Shown here: piece after piece, positions 34,055-44,000 of the stretch
Layout: each line of letters starts with the position of its first letter
Position numbering within the stretch: position 1 is the first letter of the stretch
NCBI GenBank assembly: GCA_903889965.1
Contig: CAISZM010000045.1
Coordinates: 1 to 64,000 of the forward strand
Length of the DNA: 64,000 nucleotides
Source of the DNA: an uncultured Elusimicrobia bacterium
GTDB lineage: Bacteria; Elusimicrobiota; Elusimicrobia; Elusimicrobiales; UBA9959
Direction: 5' to 3'
Program-made: the position numbers and the translations under genes
The notes under the pieces: generated by a model
The model's input: the letters and a program-made list of their open reading frames with translations, nothing else
What the model was told of the DNA's origin: nothing
The model's database searches: none

Positions 34055-35197
34055 CTACCCCGGGACCTTAAAAGCCGTCAGCATCTCTATTATCTTAGCG
34101 GCCACGTCGCGGGCGGCGTGCGGGCGCGCGTGCTCCGACAGCGCCCGCGATGCGCGGGCCAGGGAACCGGGGCTGGCCATATATTTCCTTACCAGGGGCT
34201 CCAGCTCCCGCGTCGAATCAGCGGTTTCGGCCAGCTTGTGGCGGCCGAGGAAGGCCGAGTTGCGGTCTTCCTGCCCGGGAAGCGGCGAATAGATTATGAA
34301 CGGCTTGGCCATGGCCATAGTCTCCGCCAGGGTGACGCCGCCCGGTTTTCCTATCACCAGGTCGGCCGCCGCGTAGTAAGGCGCGGGCGAGTCGGTAAAG
34401 TCGACGAAGCGGATGAATTTACCTCCGCCGTAAGACTTCTCGGCATGGCGGCAAAGCTTGCGGTTATTGCCGCATAGCACTACCGCCTGGATTTTACCCA
34501 GCAGCGGTTTCAGGGCCAGCGCGGCCGGGAGCAGGTCGCCGAGGCCGCGGCTGCCTCCGGTGATAAGAACCGTGAAGAGCCCCGGCGCGAGTCCCAGGAC
34601 CTTCCTGACGGCCTGTTTTTCCGGCTGGACGCAGGTGAACTCCTTTCGTATAGGTATGCCGGTGATGAAGATCTTTTCCGGGGGCGTCCCTTTGTCCCTC
34701 AGCATGAGGCCGGTGGCTTTCTCGGGCACGAAGTACGCCGCCACGCCCTTCTGGGGCCAATAGGAGTGGGCGCAGAAATCCGTCACCACCGAGAATACGG
34801 GCATGCGCTTGAGCCGCGGATTTTTGGTCATCAGAAGGGACGAAAAGGCCTGCGTGGAAATGACGGCGCGCACGTTCTTCTTTATCAGAAGGTCGGCCAG
34901 TTTCTCCGAGGAAAAGGGCAGTATCGCCTCGCGGAAGGCGCCGGCCGCGAAGGCTACGAAATCGTTGTCGTAGACATAGTCCCAGAGGCCGGGGGTCTTT
35001 TTAAGGAGTTCGAGGTAGGTGCGCGCCACGAAAGGCCCGAAATTGGGATAAACCTCGGAGAGGTCCACCATTACAGGCTCGATTATGCCGGGGGGCAGGA
35101 ACTCGGCCACGGCGCGGGCGGCGGCGCAATGGCCGGAAGGCCTTGAACCATAGAGAAGCGCCACCTTGAGCGGATAGACCTGGCCCGCAGTTTCCAT
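34055..35197 (-). CDS. GT28-type glycosyltransferase (diacylglycerol glucosyltransferase/MGDG-synthase-like)
   Basis: 380 aa from ATG 35197. It opens with an MGDG-synthase-type N-terminus (LKVALLYGSRPSGHCAAARAVAEFL) and contains FSVVTDFCAHSYWPQKGVAAYFVPEKAT, IPIRKEFT, LITGGSRGLGDLLPA, VVLCGNNRKL, FTDSPAPYYAAADLVIGKPGGVTLAETMAMAKPFIIYSPLPGQEDRNSAFL. These are the acceptor- and UDP-sugar-binding motifs of the MurG/UgtP/MGD family. It probably transfers a hexose to diacylglycerol at the inner membrane face. A consensus extended -10 lies immediately upstream and no ribosome binding site is visible, so the mRNA may be leaderless. Confidence 0.88.
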   Translation of the reverse strand: METAGQVYPLKVALLYGSRPSGHCAAARAVAEFLPPGIIEPVMVDLSEVYPNFGPFVARTYLELLKKTPGLWDYVYDNDFVAFAAGAFREAILPFSSEKLADLLIKKNVRAVISTQAFSSLLMTKNPRLKRMPVFSVVTDFCAHSYWPQKGVAAYFVPEKATGLMLRDKGTPPEKIFITGIPIRKEFTCVQPEKQAVRKVLGLAPGLFTVLITGGSRGLGDLLPAALALKPLLGKIQAVVLCGNNRKLCRHAEKSYGGGKFIRFVDFTDSPAPYYAAADLVIGKPGGVTLAETMAMAKPFIIYSPLPGQEDRNSAFLGRHKLAETADSTRELEPLVRKYMASPGSLARASRALSEHARPHAARDVAAKIIEMLTAFKVPG

Positions 35198-35203
35198 ATT
35201 GTG

Positions 35204-35209
35204 ATTATA
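35204..35209 (-). promoter_or_regulatory. Extended -10 element giving a probable leaderless start
   Basis: TGCTATAAT on the minus strand ends 7 bases before the A of ATG 35197, placing the expected transcription start at or next to the start codon. There is no -35 hexamer and no Shine-Dalgarno sequence. Confidence 0.6.
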
Positions 35210-35321
35210 GCAAAGGGGACGCCGGAGCGGCGGCGCCGCTAAGGGGCGCATGCAGGGAGCTGCCGCGGCTTAAACCATAAAGACCGCGGCGGGCCACTAA
35301 AGCCAAAGCCGGTCCGACGCC

Positions 35322-37298
35322 CTATTTTACGGCGGGCTTCGGAGGAGGCGGGAGCAGACGGGTTATCAAAAAGACGAGCAGCGCCGCGACCGCCGCCAGC
35401 ACGATCCAGAACGCTGCTTTGGAAACAGCCCCTGAAAGTTTTAAACCGCCCCAGCCCTTTTTCCCGCCTTTATCCTCTTCCAGGCTGGCGGCCTGTTTTT
35501 CCTCGCTCAGAAGCTCGGTTTCCACCAGCGAAATATCGTAGGCGGGGTAACCGGCTTCACGGTTCCCGTAATAAAGCCGCAAACCGCCCCCGCCTTTCCA
35601 TTTAAAGATGAGGCGCGAGACGGGATAATACAGTTTAAGATCAGATATCTCCAGCGGTTTATTGTCGCCGTTCTCGACCTCGAGTTCAAGTTCGTCACCG
35701 TAAGGCGCGCCGGGAATTCCCATAGAACAGGTTACCGGCCCGCCCGCGCCGCTATTGCTCCAGACCGCGGAGCCAAGCGGCCGCCTGTAGGCCCGGCCGC
35801 TTTCATCCGAAGCCGTATCGTAAAGCGTCACCCGGCGTTGGAAGACCGTGCCTGGCGCGGCGGCCGTGAGCCGTATAAGCGGGATATTTTTGAAGGGCAG
35901 CTTGATCCTCCATATGGTGACGGGGTAGGCGCCGACCTTTTTTTCCGCGGGAATATCCATTTCCCGTACCGTATAATCCCGGTCCAGGATATAGGGCACC
36001 TGCTTATTATCGCTGACGAGGCGCAAATCGCTCAGGCTGCGTTCGGAACGGGACATGACCCGCAGATCCAGGTCCAGCCCCTGCACTCCGGCGCGCTCCG
36101 CCGAAACGGGGGTACTGTACAGCCATTTTGCCGTGTCGATGGCCCCGCCGAACACATCCAGGTTGGGCAGCGCTTCAGCCTCGGCAAAAGCGGGGTTCTT
36201 TTCCACTTTACCGGCGGCGGGGGCGGAAAAATCTTTGCCTGTCAGGAAGCTCGCAATGCCTGGGAGGTCATAAGTCCTGGCAGGCGCCTGCCTGTTCCCG
36301 AAAAGCAGGCGGTAAACGCCTTCGGACCTGGCCTGGAACACGGCATAGACGGGCGCGTAAACCACCTTAACGGACTTTATATCCAGGGGCTGGCTGTTGC
36401 CGTTGTCCAGGTCCAGCACCATCTCGTCCGTCCCCTGCAGCCGCGCGTAGACCGGCACGTCGGTCCTTGAAGCCGGGGAACCGGAAGCGTCGGTAGTGAA
36501 AATGGCCCCGGAGGCCATGTGTTTCGAGACCAGGCGGCCATCCTCAAGGGACCTGGCCGATACTGAAACCATCCTTGAAAAAAGTTTATCGGAAACCGTC
36601 AATCCCACGGAGAACACGAAAAGGTTCCTGGCCGGCAGCCGTACGGAGAGCCTGCTGAAAGAAGCGTGGTCCTCCCGGGATATTACAGCGCAAGCCAGGG
36701 TTTCGAGCGAGGCCGGAACGCGCGGCAGCACCCTGGCTTGAAGCCCGGTGAACGGCACCGGCGCGGAACGGGAGTCGTCAACCACGACCTTTATATACTT
36801 CGCCGGGACCGGCTTTATGCCGGCGCTCAGGTTCTCACTGTCGCGGTACTGCCTGAACACGGGAACGCCTCCGGCGGAAAGGGTCCAGTTTTTCCCGTCC
36901 ATTGAGACATACACATCCGCCGGTTTTATAAAACCGCCCGCCGGGGTTTCCAGCGTCACGGAATCCACATAGCCGCCCCCGGCGGCCGCGGTCAGAACGG
37001 TCTTGGTTCCCTCGATCCTGCTCTTGAAGTCCGCGAGGTCCCCGGCCATGACCACGGCCGGGCGAACCGCCTCCAGGATATACGGAACTTCCTTGCCGGA
37101 CGCGTCCAGCAGCCGGATGTCCGAAAGGGAAGGCATAGCCTTGTCCAGGACCTCAAGCGGCAGCTTATACTTATAAACTCCGGGGCGGCCGGCCTTTATC
37201 TCCTGGTAGTACTTCCAGGCGGGCGGGACGCCCGGCTGCCCGGCGATAATATTCGCCGGGAACAATAAAACGGCCGCCGAAAGAAAAAAAGCTCGCAT
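35322..37298 (-). CDS. DUF3999 family exported/anchored protein
   Basis: 658 aa, with a signal peptide at the N-terminus and a single transmembrane helix near the C-terminus (FWIVLAAVAALLVFLITRLLPPPP). The body is two halves of similar beta-rich plan: LPLEVLDKAMPSLSDIRLLDASGKEVPYILE and later LDLDLRVMSRSERSLSDLRLVSDNKQVPYILD, each followed by VTLYDT/SVSARSLEDGR strands and an LVLDLDNGNSQPLDIKSVKVVY or LEVENGDNKPLEISDLKLYY segment. This is DUF3999, function unknown, usually next to DUF2339, as here: the DUF2339 stop is 10 bp upstream and AAAGGAG precedes ATG. Confidence 0.85.
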   Translation of the reverse strand: MRAFFLSAAVLLFPANIIAGQPGVPPAWKYYQEIKAGRPGVYKYKLPLEVLDKAMPSLSDIRLLDASGKEVPYILEAVRPAVVMAGDLADFKSRIEGTKTVLTAAAGGGYVDSVTLETPAGGFIKPADVYVSMDGKNWTLSAGGVPVFRQYRDSENLSAGIKPVPAKYIKVVVDDSRSAPVPFTGLQARVLPRVPASLETLACAVISREDHASFSRLSVRLPARNLFVFSVGLTVSDKLFSRMVSVSARSLEDGRLVSKHMASGAIFTTDASGSPASRTDVPVYARLQGTDEMVLDLDNGNSQPLDIKSVKVVYAPVYAVFQARSEGVYRLLFGNRQAPARTYDLPGIASFLTGKDFSAPAAGKVEKNPAFAEAEALPNLDVFGGAIDTAKWLYSTPVSAERAGVQGLDLDLRVMSRSERSLSDLRLVSDNKQVPYILDRDYTVREMDIPAEKKVGAYPVTIWRIKLPFKNIPLIRLTAAAPGTVFQRRVTLYDTASDESGRAYRRPLGSAVWSNSGAGGPVTCSMGIPGAPYGDELELEVENGDNKPLEISDLKLYYPVSRLIFKWKGGGGLRLYYGNREAGYPAYDISLVETELLSEEKQAASLEEDKGGKKGWGGLKLSGAVSKAAFWIVLAAVAALLVFLITRLLPPPPKPAVK

Positions 37299-37308
37299 GC
37301 CCTCTCCT

Positions 37309-39348
37309 TTAAACCGCGTCCTTGCCGCCCGCTGCGCCGGCCTGGCCTTTTTCCCCGGCGAGGTACTTTTGATATAGGAACGAGACCAGTATCAGTATGA
37401 CCGCCGTCACCATAAAAGCCGCTACCCTGTAAAGCTGGCTCAGGCTCCAGACGTCGTGAAGGAACAATTTCAGTATCGCCGCGGCAAAAATACCCATACT
37501 GGCCTTCCTGGCGGAAACGGAGACGTTTTTTATGCCGAAACCGAACAGCAGCGCGGCGAAAAACGACCAGCCGAGCGTGTAAGCCAGGTCCCGCGCCACA
37601 TTGCCGGAGAATTGGAAAGTGAGCGCGGCGCCGGTGCTGAAGTAGTCGGCTATTTCGATATTCATCAGCAGGAACAACAGCGCGGCCCCGCAGGCCAGCA
37701 GGACGCTTTTCACTATGAACCCTTTTATTTTCTCCTCTTGCGGGCGCCAGAGAGAAGCCGCCGTGAACATCGCGGCCGCCGCCGTCAGATACGTGTAAAG
37801 ATACCAGTTCAGTATGGGGATCGCCTGCCGCGGGTGATACGAGAATACCGCGCCGTTAAATGTCAGCCGGACAAAACTTATAAGGAGAAGAACGTATCCC
37901 CATTTCTTCAGCCCTTCGTGCGGGACCCGCCCGAAGAGCCAGACAAGGGCGGCGCCCTCAAGCGCCCAGCCGAGCGTTATCCATTCCTTGTCGAACTGCA
38001 GCGGGAAGATGAGCGTAACGAAGAACAGCGAAACGCCTCCGGCCAGGGCCAGCCTGAAATCCTGAACCTCGGAGACGGAAGATCTGCGCTTTATCACATC
38101 GCAGAGCAACAGGGCATACAGCGCGGCGAAAGCCGCCGGCAAAAAACCGATGAAGTCATTGCCCATAGCCCTGGACACCACATCATGTATCGGTATAAAG
38201 AAAAGCAGGCCCGAGACGGCCGAAGTGAACCAGGCCGGCTTTGAATCAAGGAAATTCTTCCTGAATATTAAAGGGAAGGCGGTAAAGACCAGCAGGTATG
38301 CCGCGTACCAGGTAAAAGGCGCCAATGCCCGCGCCGGTTCGAAGCTGACCGCGTGCCAGGTGACCGCCAGCAGGAAAGATCCGCCGAGCGCCGCCACGGC
38401 CAGCGGGCCCATGGAATACATCCGCGCGAAAGCCAGCATAACGAGCGACATAAGCATACCGAAACCCAGGATCATCGACGGGTCTTCCGGTTTCAGTTTT
38501 ATAACTGCCGTCATTATCAGCAGGTACGGCGATACGGCCGTGAAGTATGGCAGGAGTTTCACCATACCCTCGTTCTTCGCCCCGAAACTGACGGCGCCCT
38601 CTTTCATTATCCTGATCAGATATACCCCGATTGCCAGGAAAACCACCGTGAAAAGAGCGAACACGCACATCAGGCCGCCCAGCGTCGCCATCTGGTCTAT
38701 CTTGGACAGCCACACAAAACCTCCGGCCACGGTAAGCACGAGGCACGCCAGGGGTATCCAGAGGGTCAGCACAAGGAAGCCGGCCACCAGGCCGAAGATA
38801 TCCATCAGAAGCACCACGGGCCAGAACAGGAACGAAACATAAGTCTGCTTTAGCATCGCGACCAGCACCAGCGCCAGTCCCAGAAGCGGGTAGATCCCGG
38901 CGAAAACCAGCTCCCCGCGCTTTTCCCCCCTCAATTTCCAGGTCACGACCGGTATTGCGGCGTTGAGGGCCGCGAATACCAGGTAGACCGCGAAAGCCGT
39001 ACCAAGCAGGTTGGGACTCAGGTCGTTAATGCTCCAGGTCGCTATGGCCATGAACACAAAAAGAGAGGCGATCCCCTGCCAAAGGACGAAGTAGCGGCTT
39101 TTGTACGCGTGCCAGGAGAAAAGCGCGTTAATCGACAGGAGCAGGGTGAAGAGGATGCCGGGCCTGGAGGCCAGGTCGCCGGTGGCAAGCAGGGAAGCTG
39201 TAAACAGTATGGAGAACAACAGGAACAGCCCGCAGGGCCGCCCCGTCTTTTTTTCCTCTATGGAATAGGAAGGCGAGAGAAATATTACGGCTGAGGCAAA
39301 AGCGGCGAAGAGAGCGATTATAGCGGAGCCGTCAGGACCCTGGAGGGT
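37309..39348 (-). pseudogene. DUF2339 membrane protein, C-terminal part (after a frameshift)
   Basis: About 680 codons with some 20 hydrophobic helices, from SAIIALFAAFASAVIFLSPS to a C-terminal FMVTAVILILVSFLYQKYL and GGKDAV tail. They continue the DUF2339 protein begun at 40244 but lie in another frame. The N-terminal part reads to a TAA at 39318; the homologous continuation appears one base back in frame between about 39318 and 39348. The only nearby alternative start is an unsupported GTG. The segment has no internal stop, so it is either a recent 1-base deletion, a sequencing or assembly error, or a frameshift in expression. Natural full length would be about 980 aa. Confidence 0.75.
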
Positions 39349-40244
39349 GAGAAGTACTTCCCGAACCACGCCGTCTGCATAAAGCCGGTGCCGATAAGGC
39401 AGAGCGGCAGCAGGAAAGTCCAGCCGGTGCGGAGCATGGTGGCGGCTACGCCCGCGTCCAGGAGCAGGATATAACCGAACAGGGCCGCAGGCCTGTCCGA
39501 AAGATCGGCGAAGAATATAGGGGTAAAAAATCCGCCGATAACAGCGAGGAGCGCCACATACTCGGAATCCATCCGCACCGACAAAAGAAAAGACGCGGCC
39601 GTTACCAGAGACATAAGCACGAACGCCGTGCCCGGATCCATAAAATGGTAGACCTCGCACGCCGCGAAGATGGCCGCGTAAAGGATAGGAACCCCGGCCG
39701 CGCAGAGAGCGCGCGCCGTGACCGCAAAACGGCTTTCTTTAAGGAAGAGGCCGGTGCCGATACAGGCGCCGCCAAGAATAAAGCTCAGCGTGACCCTTAC
39801 CATAGGGCTTATGAGGCTGTGCTCTATGGAATATTTGACAAAGAATCCCGCCCCAAGGAACAGGGCGAAACCGCCTATCCAGGAGAAAAGCTTGATCCCG
39901 GTGAACCGCTCCCAGTCAATAACGGGTTTTAGATCTTTTGTATCCGGGAGGGGCTGGTTTATTCCCTCGGCCATAAAGGGTGCCGGCGCGGGCTCCGCCG
40001 CGGGGATCGCAGGCGGCTCAGGCGGCGTTACGAATTCGGGGGCGAGAGGGGCCGGCGCTATGGTTTCTGCCGGAGCTTTTTGAGGCTCTTCTTTTTTATC
40101 CTCCGCCTTCAGGGCGGCGGGGCTGAACGTTTCGAGTTTTTCACGCAGGCCCGACAACCCTTTCTCCAGCCTTTGCAGCCTGCCGGACTGCTTTGCCAGA
40201 TATACGGCCATACCGGCTAAAACCAGGAATGTGAAAAAGTCCAT
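39318..40244 (-). pseudogene. DUF2339 membrane protein, N-terminal part (before a frameshift)
   Basis: 308 codons from ATG 40244, preceded by GGAGGGAGG. One N-terminal helix (FFTFLVLAGMAVYLA) and a coiled-coil (LQRLEKGLSGLREKLE) precede a Pro/Ala-rich linker (~60-100) and then the DUF2339 core: IDWERFTGIKLFSWIGGFALFLGAGFFVKYSIEH, VTARALCAAGVPILYAAIFAACEVYHF, YVALLAVIGGFFTPIFF. The frame ends prematurely at YFSPSRVLTAPL, where family members continue. The family is a multi-pass inner-membrane protein of unknown function. A DUF3999 gene follows, the usual pairing. Confidence 0.78.
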
Positions 40245-40351
40245 GTATCCTCCCTCCGACACCCTGCTGTTAAAAGCTGCGGTGTTCCGCCGCCGCTCAT
40301 ATAATCCCGGACAGGGCGAGCTGCCTTACGGAAGAAAAAAACCGGCGCGTC

Positions 40352-40930
40352 CTACTGCTTAAGGTCCTGGAAAGCCCTGTTGGAAACGGCCTGCAGCCTG
40401 CCGGCTATCCTGTGATAGATATGCTGGAACAGGCGGCGGACGGGGTCGTCCACTATGGTCCAGGCAGCGGACAAAGGCCACCATATCATCCACGCCATAA
40501 TGCGGGGTTTTTCATCCACAACCGACGGCGGTATAGCCTTCAGACCGGCGGCCTTGAACACCGCCGCCCTTTCGTTATCCGCCAAGGCCCCGAAAGACTC
40601 CGCCTTCCAGCCGTTCTGCCTGCCCAGGATGACGCGCAGTTCCTCGCATTGACGCGCTTTACCATAGACATAAAACCGCCACTTTACCATAGCCCAAAGC
40701 GTTCCGCCAGCGAGATAAAGGGCCGCCAGGCAAAGGGTCCGGGCAGGATGGAGGACCATCCAGGGGAAAGGGTTCAGATTACCGAAATAAAAGAGCAGGC
40801 CCAGATAAACTATGATCACAAAGCTCGCCCCGCCCGCGGTACTGGACTCCACGCAAGCTATCGCCCAAAGGGCGAAGATCACCGTTACTATCCAAAACCA
40901 CGTACATCCAAAGGCAAGCGCATGTTCCAT
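40352..40930 (-). CDS. Hypothetical membrane protein
   Basis: 192 aa. There are three N-terminal hydrophobic helices (WFWIVTVIFALWAIACV; GASFVIIVYLGLLFYF; LCLAALYLAGGTLWAMV). A soluble middle (~85-140: QCEELRVILGRQNGWKAESFG) and a possible further helix (RIMAWMIWWPLSAAWTIV) follow, then an amphipathic tail LFQHIYHRIAGRLQAVSNRAFQDL. No family was recognised; layout recalls small phage or plasmid membrane proteins, without firm support. GGAGAGGAA lies upstream. It lies at the 3' end of the ankyrin cluster on the same strand, 84 bp beyond the ankyrin gene stop. Confidence 0.7.
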   Translation of the reverse strand: MEHALAFGCTWFWIVTVIFALWAIACVESSTAGGASFVIIVYLGLLFYFGNLNPFPWMVLHPARTLCLAALYLAGGTLWAMVKWRFYVYGKARQCEELRVILGRQNGWKAESFGALADNERAAVFKAAGLKAIPPSVVDEKPRIMAWMIWWPLSAAWTIVDDPVRRLFQHIYHRIAGRLQAVSNRAFQDLKQ

Positions 40931-41014
40931 TTTAAATTCCTCTCCTCGTCAATTTCCGGGCGGCATACTCCGCAAAACGCGCCGGCCCGCCCGCAGGCAT
41001 TTCCGGCTTTGCTC

Positions 41015-44000
41015 CTATTCCAGGCTCGCCCCGGCTGCCTTCAGGAGTTTTGCAGCGGCATACTGCTTCGCCCTTATCGCCAGCTGCATGGGGGTTTCCC
41101 GCTGCGAACCGCCCGCCGCGTTAAGATCGGCCCCCGCCTTTACCAGCTCTTCCAGGATCTCGTTAAACCCGGTCTCAATTGCCAGATGCAGCGCAAGTTC
41201 GCCGTTGGCACTCTCCTCGTTTACGTCCACGCCCCTGGCTAGCGCCTCTTTCGCCTTCGCGAGGTCCTTTGTTTTTATAGCGTCAAAGAGGCTCTTCGCC
41301 ACATTCGGGTCCGTGTTGACGTTGAGCTTCGCGAGTATTTCCGCGGCGGCCTTGTTGGCCACGGAGTGATATTTGGAAGAGTTTATTATCTCTTCCTTGC
41401 CATACCTCAGGTCCGCCCCGGATTTAAGGAGCTCAAGGGCCGCTTCGAAATGCGACATCCTGACCGCGAAAGCGAGCGGCGTTTCCGAGCTGTTGGTCTG
41501 GATATTGGCGTCCGCTCCGGACCTTATAAGCTCCCGCACTACTTCCACGCACCCCCCGGAGGCGGCCAGATGCAGCGGCGCGTAGCCGTTATCGGGCCTC
41601 TTCGAGTTAACCTGGGCGCCGGCTTTGATAAGAGCGGCCAGCACCGTAATTTTATCCGCCGCGGCTGCCCTGTTGGCGGAAACTATAGTGTGTATGGGGA
41701 GGGTCGGCGTATACTGGTTGCCGCAGTAGTTGGGATCCAGGCCCGAAGCGATTATCTCCAGCATCTTCTCGGTGTCGTTCGTGGAGCAGGCCGATTCGAA
41801 GCGCTTATATAAAGCCTTCTTGACCGAGTCGTCGGCGACCTTGACTCCCAGCTTCACAAGGATAGCCGAGGCCTCGGCGTCGCCCCGCTGCTCTACGGCG
41901 CCCTTCAAATAGGTTATCGCGCTCTTATTTTCCCCAAGCTCGGCGCCCGCTCCTATAAGCAGCTTGATGAGGACCAGGTCCTGCCGCCCTACGGCCTCGG
42001 CTAGCGGCGTCCTGCCGGCGTTGTTCTTTATATTAGGTCCCGCGCCTTTTGACAGCAGTTCTTTCGCTATTTCAGCGGAGCCGAGGGACGCCGCCATGTG
42101 GAGCGCCGTGTCGCCGGATTCCGGGTCCTGCATATCAAGGTCCCCGCCCAAAGCTAAAAGATCGCGCACCTTGCTCAGGTCGTTCCCCTTTATAGCCTCG
42201 AACAGCTTTCCTACGCCCTTGACCGCCGACATTATCTCTATGGCCCTGGGGTTGCCGCGGAGCGCGGCCTGCGAGAGGACGCTCCTGAGGTCTCCGGACT
42301 TGATCTCGTATTTACATCCCCGCCGTATGAGCTCCAGCACTATATCGGAGCTGCCCGCCCTCACCGCGAAATCTATCGGAGCCTCGCCCGCGGAGGTCCG
42401 CTTGTCCTTATCCGCGCCCTTATCGATAAGCGCGTTAACGGATCCAAGGTCCCCTTTTACGCAGGCATAGTGCAGCGGCGTCAGGCCGTTCAAGTTCGCC
42501 TCGTCCGCTTTTGCGCCGCAGCCGAGCAGGCGCACTATACCATCGGGGTAACCGTTGCCGGCGGCCGCGTGGAGCGGGGTATCCCCCGCGTCGTCCTTTA
42601 CATTGACGTCGAGCCCCGCCGAGACAAGTTCGGACACGGCTTCTAGCTTCTTTTGCGCCGTAGCGGCGTGCAGGGCCGTGGCGCCGGTTTTATTCCTCGA
42701 GTTTATGTCGGCCCCGGACTTTACGAGTTCCTTTACGACTTCCACCGACCCGCTGCCGGCCGCGATCTCGAGCGGCGAAGCGCCGTTATTGCTTTTGGCG
42801 TTCACTTTTGCGCCGGCCGCTATCAGGGCTCTTATCGTGCCGAGGTCGCCCATCTGGCACGCCGTGTGCAGAACGGTATACCCCTCGTTGTTAGCCGCGT
42901 TCACGTCGGCCCCGGCCTGTATGAGTCCCGGCACCTGGTCGAATTTCCCGAACGATATCACCCTCGCGAGCTGGCTGAAGCCCTGCGCGTCCGCCGCGCC
43001 CGTGTTAGCGCCGGCCTTTGAGAGCTCCTGAGCCATTTCACCGTCGCCCAGCTCGGTGGCCATCTGGTAAGCGGTGTAGCCTTCGTTCGTTTTCGCGTTC
43101 ACGTCGGCGCCGGATGCCAGGAGTTCCTTAGCCGCGTCGATGCGCCTGAAGGCGACAGCCTTGTGAAGGGCGGTAATGCCAGCGTTGTTCCTCGCGTTCG
43201 CGTCGGCCTTGGCGGACAGCAGTTCTTTGATCACGGAAAGGTGCCCGTTTTCGGCTGCCAGCATCAGCGGCGTATAGCCTTCGGGGCCGGGCAGGTTCAT
43301 ATCCGCGCCCGCTTTTATCAGCGCCTTAAGAAAGTCGAGCTTGCCGCCGGCGGCGGCCCATAAAGCCGTAGTGGAGGTGCCCTGGTTCCTGACATTAGGG
43401 TCCGCCTTTCCATTAAGCAGGGCGGTGAATATGCCCAGGTCGCCCACCAGGGCAGCCGTGTACAATACCGAAAGCTGGTCGGCCGGTGAGACGTGGTTCA
43501 CGTTGGAACCCGCCCTTATAAGTTCCTCGCAGACCTCGAGGTGCGCCGCGCGTACTGCGCCGTACAGCGGGGTGTTGCCGTTGGAGGTCCTCGAATTCAC
43601 GTCCGCGCCCGCCTTCAGGAGCTCCTTTACCACGGGCAGCCGCCCGTTGAACGAGGCGTAGAAAAGGGGCGTCCGCATCTCCTTCCCGCCCAGGTTCACT
43701 TCGGCCTTAGCCTTAAGAAGCTCGCTAACAATCTCCAGCGAGCCGTTCTCCGAGGCGATGTGCAACGGGGCTGTATTTTCGGCGTCGAGCGTGTCCGGGT
43801 TCGCCCCGGATGACAGCAAAAGTTTCGCTATCGCTGGTTTTTGGGCCCGTGCCGCCAGATGCAGCGGCGTAAGGCCGGCGGAGTCTTTCGCGTTGGGATC
43901 CGCTTTCGCGTTCAGCAGGACTTCGACGGCCTCTTTCGAACCGGAGACTGCGGCGAAATGCAGCAGTGTGCCGCCGTTTTTATACCTGCGGTTGATATCG

